A stretch of 64,000 nucleotides of DNA from Clavaria fumosa (taxonomy: Eukaryota; Basidiomycota; Agaricomycetes; Agaricales; Clavariaceae), in assembly GCA_951802425.1 (NCBI GenBank), contig OX637802.1, positions 930,001 to 994,000 on the forward strand, written 5' to 3'. Positions 60,859 through 64,000 of this stretch are shown here, one piece after another. The notes under the pieces were generated by a model, which was not told the DNA's origin, did not search any database, and saw nothing but the letters and a program-made list of their open reading frames with translations. The position numbers were made by a program, and so were the translations under genes. Position 1 is the stretch's first letter; each line of letters begins with the position of its first letter.

Positions 60859-63346
60859 GAGACGTCTGCTTATGACGTTATTCCTCTCTGGAAGTTCGAG
60901 CCCGACGTTGCACTAGGGGATGGCGAGGACAAAGATTAAAGACGAAAGGGTGAGGAAAAATTGACGTGGAATATTCATTTTGAATTTTATTTTGTTCAGT
61001 GCGCAAAAGGGTGGATCGGTAAGCTAACCTACCCCTTTTCCATCTTCCAATGTGCAGACACGTTCGCTGCCTGTCACTCGAGGAGGAACGTGGAAATGTG
61101 AGCAGCGAAGCCGCCAGTCGACGGGGAATTCATCTCCGGCGTTTGAAAAGCAACCGTGTTTTTCTCACTGGTCTCGCCCCTCCGAAAGTCAATCATTCTG
61201 CGTGAGAGTAATAATAATGCGACCCTTTCTCCTCGATCCACCGTGCTAGTTCAATTGGAGAAACAAACATTTCTTTTATCCGAAATTTCATTGTGGCGTC
61301 ACCTGCAAAGCACACAGCCCATCGAGTTCGTGGGAAATCTAATGCCGAAACTCCAGGTAAGACCTGGGAGACCTGGTGGTGTTTTTTGTGAAACATTGAG
61401 CCCCAAAGGCGATGTTGTGGGAAATTTGGGACAAGCCCAGGGACGGGTTGGACTGACAGGTATGTCAGGTGGTCCATGACAAGGGGAAAGTACAATGCCT
61501 TTCGGCTTGATATTGCCTAGTGGAGATAACTGGAACACCTGTGAACGATGTACGTGCCGTAACGCGGTTTGATCGACGCGTTTTCCTCGAGGACATGGCT
61601 GATCTCGGGCGCGTCTAAACGCGAGGGTGAGAGACTGAGTGCTGTTCTGCACATCCCCTCGGTGATTTTGGTTTGCATGGAAGCTATATGATGCATTCAT
61701 GCACCCTGTTTTCCCTTCGGGTTAGCAAACGACGCTTAGCCTCGATCGGCCGGTGGGTCCGGCGGCAGAGACGCGGAAGGAGATTATTAACTTAGCAGGA
61801 TCTGGACGTATTTGTGGTCTTCATTCACATCTCTCGTAGAAGTTAGGAAGTAACTGTGCCTAGTTCAGGTTTGCTCCTTTCGTTTTTCAATTTGAAAAAG
61901 GTCCGAGGCTCGTGGTAAAGTGATGCAACAATGATGATGATCGAACGAGTTTGGGGGAAAGACCTTCCCGTAAAACCGCCACGCAGCACCTTTGAGCGTT
62001 ACAGGTTGCTGTCCAGGGAGGTGGGGGAACGACAAGCACGAGACCGAACAGGGCAAAACCCGACAGTGCGGCACGGATGTAGAAGGTGTACCACCTGTGC
62101 TGGAGTGGAAAAAGTTTTATAATAGATCGCGAGGTGATGCGCGGGTCATGCGGTCAAGATCGGATGGCTATGTCCTGTGGGGGTGTGACCGGGCGCCTCA
62201 CGCCGCCGCCGCCGCAGTGAGACTGTCAAGCCAATGGGATCATTCCTTGTTGCAAAGTCGAGGTGGGGCAACGAGGCAATGTTGGCGCCCAGGCTCTAGC
62301 AGGATCGACGACCTTTCTTTTTCCGAATTTTCCGACCACACGGAAGCAATTTACACTGTTGCTGGCGGTGAATTTGATGTAATTTACTGTCCTGTTTCGG
62401 GACTTATGATCCCCGCCCCCGGTTGCTGCGCTTCGAACGTGCTCCAAGGATAGCGCGCGTTGCCTGAGATGAGACATATGACCCGTCGTTAATTGAATTG
62501 AATTCGTTCATCGTCATTGCAACAACTGTGGCGCATTTTTCTCCGAGTGTGTCCGGTGCGTACCAAAGCCTATTACGTGTTTTATTCCGATGATGGCGCG
62601 ATGCGACGACAAAAAGGGGTTTTTTAAAAAATCACCTTTTCTGAATAAAAAGAACTAAGCTTAACAGAGAGTGGTTGCAAACTGCTGCAGGGTTACCTTG
62701 GGCGGGTGGCGTTGTGCCGCGTGAAGAAAAAGCGAACTGCGTTCTTTCTCCGCCACAATAGAGACCCCAGAGACTCGAATCCTCTCCACGTGAATGGGCA
62801 CGCCCTCAGTGCTACTCTGTGTCTTAAGTCACAGTTTCAGCCTCTGTGGCTCTTTTTTTTAAAAAAAGAGCAGAGTTTCCGCACTCTATATCCGAATAAA
62901 TTTCATCAAATTTTTTTTGGGAGTACTTCTTTTGAGGGTTAAGAATTGTTCCCATTATCATATTTAAAAAAAATCGAGGTAGCTGTGATCCGGGGTCTCA
63001 ATAGAAGCCGAAGTCCGGACCGTACGGCATCGAACACTCTCAGGCAGGTCAACCTCACGCTCGTGCGCTCTCCGTCTCAGCCTCGCTCTGACTCCTCTCC
63101 CCCCACACATCCGTCCCACTACAAAAATATTGCTCTCCCCCCTCCTCTTTATCCCTCCTCCAGTCGTACTACCGTTCACACATCGGCGTTCGTTCTCCTC
63201 GTCGTCGTCGTCTGGCCAACCACCTTCGTAGCACCATCGTAACCGAGGCGGTGGGCCCCGACATCGCCCTCAAGTCATTCAGAGTACATCTTGCAGTACA
63301 ACTACCCCATTTCACAGAGGAATCGTCTTCCTCGCCACCTAGAGTC
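60859..63346. other. Long intergenic region
   Basis: About 2.5 kb without recognisable protein-coding or RNA genes. Contains two A/T-core palindromes (near 62616-62646 and 62849-62871) and, from about 63040 to 63340, a pyrimidine-rich tract that looks like the leader of the next gene. Confidence 0.45.
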
Positions 63347-64000
63347 ATGGCCGATACTCACTCGTCTGGCTCTTGGTCCTCATCTGCTCCAGTTTTGAAT
63401 GCCGCCGCTCCTCACACGCCCCAAGAGCTCGACTCGTCTTTCTCGGAATTTCCCAACTCGTCCCGTTCATCGCAATGGTCTCTGCCCTCTAACACTACCA
63501 GTCTGTCGCAGACTACGGCCTCTTTTGCAACTCCTCGTCGTGCCCTTCCGAACGATCCCATGGATCAGCATGTCAATTCTCAGCCCCGTTCAAATCAATG
63601 GACAAACTTATTCTCTGCTCCACTCAGTCATGCCGAATTCGCTAGTCTAGCTGCTCAGGGGTTTCTTGGACCCATCTCCAATACAAACTCGACTACTATC
63701 CCCAATGCTAACTCAGCCAACTCGAGCGCTAACCCGACGACACCATTGAGCTCGCGTCTTACTACCCCCATCTCGACACGCAACCAAGGTGGTGTCTCTG
63801 CCGATGGGGTCTCCCCCACTCAGCGTCAGCAACCTGCCAATTTATGGCAGCAGATGAACTCCTCTAACTATCTGTCAGTACGTCCAAAGGGGTCCGCGGC
63901 TGGCCCGTCACATCGCAAGAATAATACACCTATGCCTGCACCATCTGAATTTGTCCATCGGAAGCCTGATCTTGTAATAAAGACCCCTGACGGCAGGCGG
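63347..64000 (+). CDS. 5' end of a Ser/Asn/Pro-rich protein (runs off window)
   Basis: Open from ATG 63347 to the window end (218 codons, no stop). The protein is low-complexity and rich in Ser, Asn, Thr, Pro and Gln (starts MADTHSSGSWSSSAPVLNAA; later RRALPNDPMDQHVNSQ, NLWQQMNSSNYLSV). The last visible part, HRKPDLVIKTPDGRR, may be the start of an ordered domain. Not recognised; resembles N-terminal regions of large RNA-binding or translation factors, a guess only. The pyrimidine-rich leader upstream supports this start. Confidence 0.65.
   Translation, partial: MADTHSSGSWSSSAPVLNAAAPHTPQELDSSFSEFPNSSRSSQWSLPSNTTSLSQTTASFATPRRALPNDPMDQHVNSQPRSNQWTNLFSAPLSHAEFASLAAQGFLGPISNTNSTTIPNANSANSSANPTTPLSSRLTTPISTRNQGGVSADGVSPTQRQQPANLWQQMNSSNYLSVRPKGSAAGPSHRKNNTPMPAPSEFVHRKPDLVIKTPDGRR

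Noticed and set aside
62750..62840. tRNA-like B-box sequence (GACTCGAATCC)
   Set aside because: The T-stem G53-C61 pair and T54 are lost, and no matching acceptor stem or A-box could be placed on either strand.

Overview
The window reads as nuclear DNA of a filamentous basidiomycete fungus, probably Agaricomycotina. This is inferred from dense GT-AG introns of about 45-100 nt, compact gene spacing, families such as Prm1, a Bta1 fusion, a LIM-RhoGAP and a 5-hmdU-DNA-kinase-helical-domain protein, and fungal chromovirus and Ngaro-type retrotransposons. No database search was possible. All exon joins were worked out by hand from splice consensus, reading phase and family resemblance; in each gene model given as a join, the exon lengths sum to an intact reading frame.

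Left arm (1-4.4 kb): a cell-fusion membrane protein (Prm1, minus strand, C-terminus cut by the window edge) is divergent from a membrane-anchored DUF1771/Smr protein.

Transposon island (about 4.8-13.6 kb): nested insertions. A hAT-like MITE (6706-13533) is split by a complete Tf1/sushi-type chromovirus (6755-12648). The chromovirus itself carries another hAT-like MITE (7141-7433), and a 423-bp foldback element (12759-13181) sits in the right part of the outer MITE. To the left lie a broken Tc1/mariner-like transposase and the LTR-plus-leader remnant of a related chromovirus.

Duplicated locus (14.0-29.1 kb): an adiponectin-receptor-like gene, then a tandem duplication of about 2 kb. Each unit carries one copy of an unrecognised 344-349 aa ORF plus the 3' end of a convergent gene. 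A Ngaro-type tyrosine-recombinase retrotransposon (17598-22609) sits just after the stop codon of ORF copy 1, while copy 2 keeps the empty site. The convergent gene (24904-29077) reconstructs as 16 exons coding 1092 aa, with SAP-like motifs and a run of related phase-2 exons.

Right arm (29.8-64 kb): COX15 and a BolA protein share a 61-bp divergent promoter. They are followed by a BTB protein, an Rga1-type LIM-RhoGAP, KTI12, a betaine-lipid synthase (Bta1), an ELL elongation factor, a 5-hmdU-kinase-helical-domain protein fused to a chromodomain, Mdm31/32, an unrecognised 601-aa protein, gamma-glutamyltranspeptidase, a signal peptide peptidase, and the 5' end of a low-complexity gene that runs off the window. 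No rRNA, convincing tRNA or CRISPR was seen.
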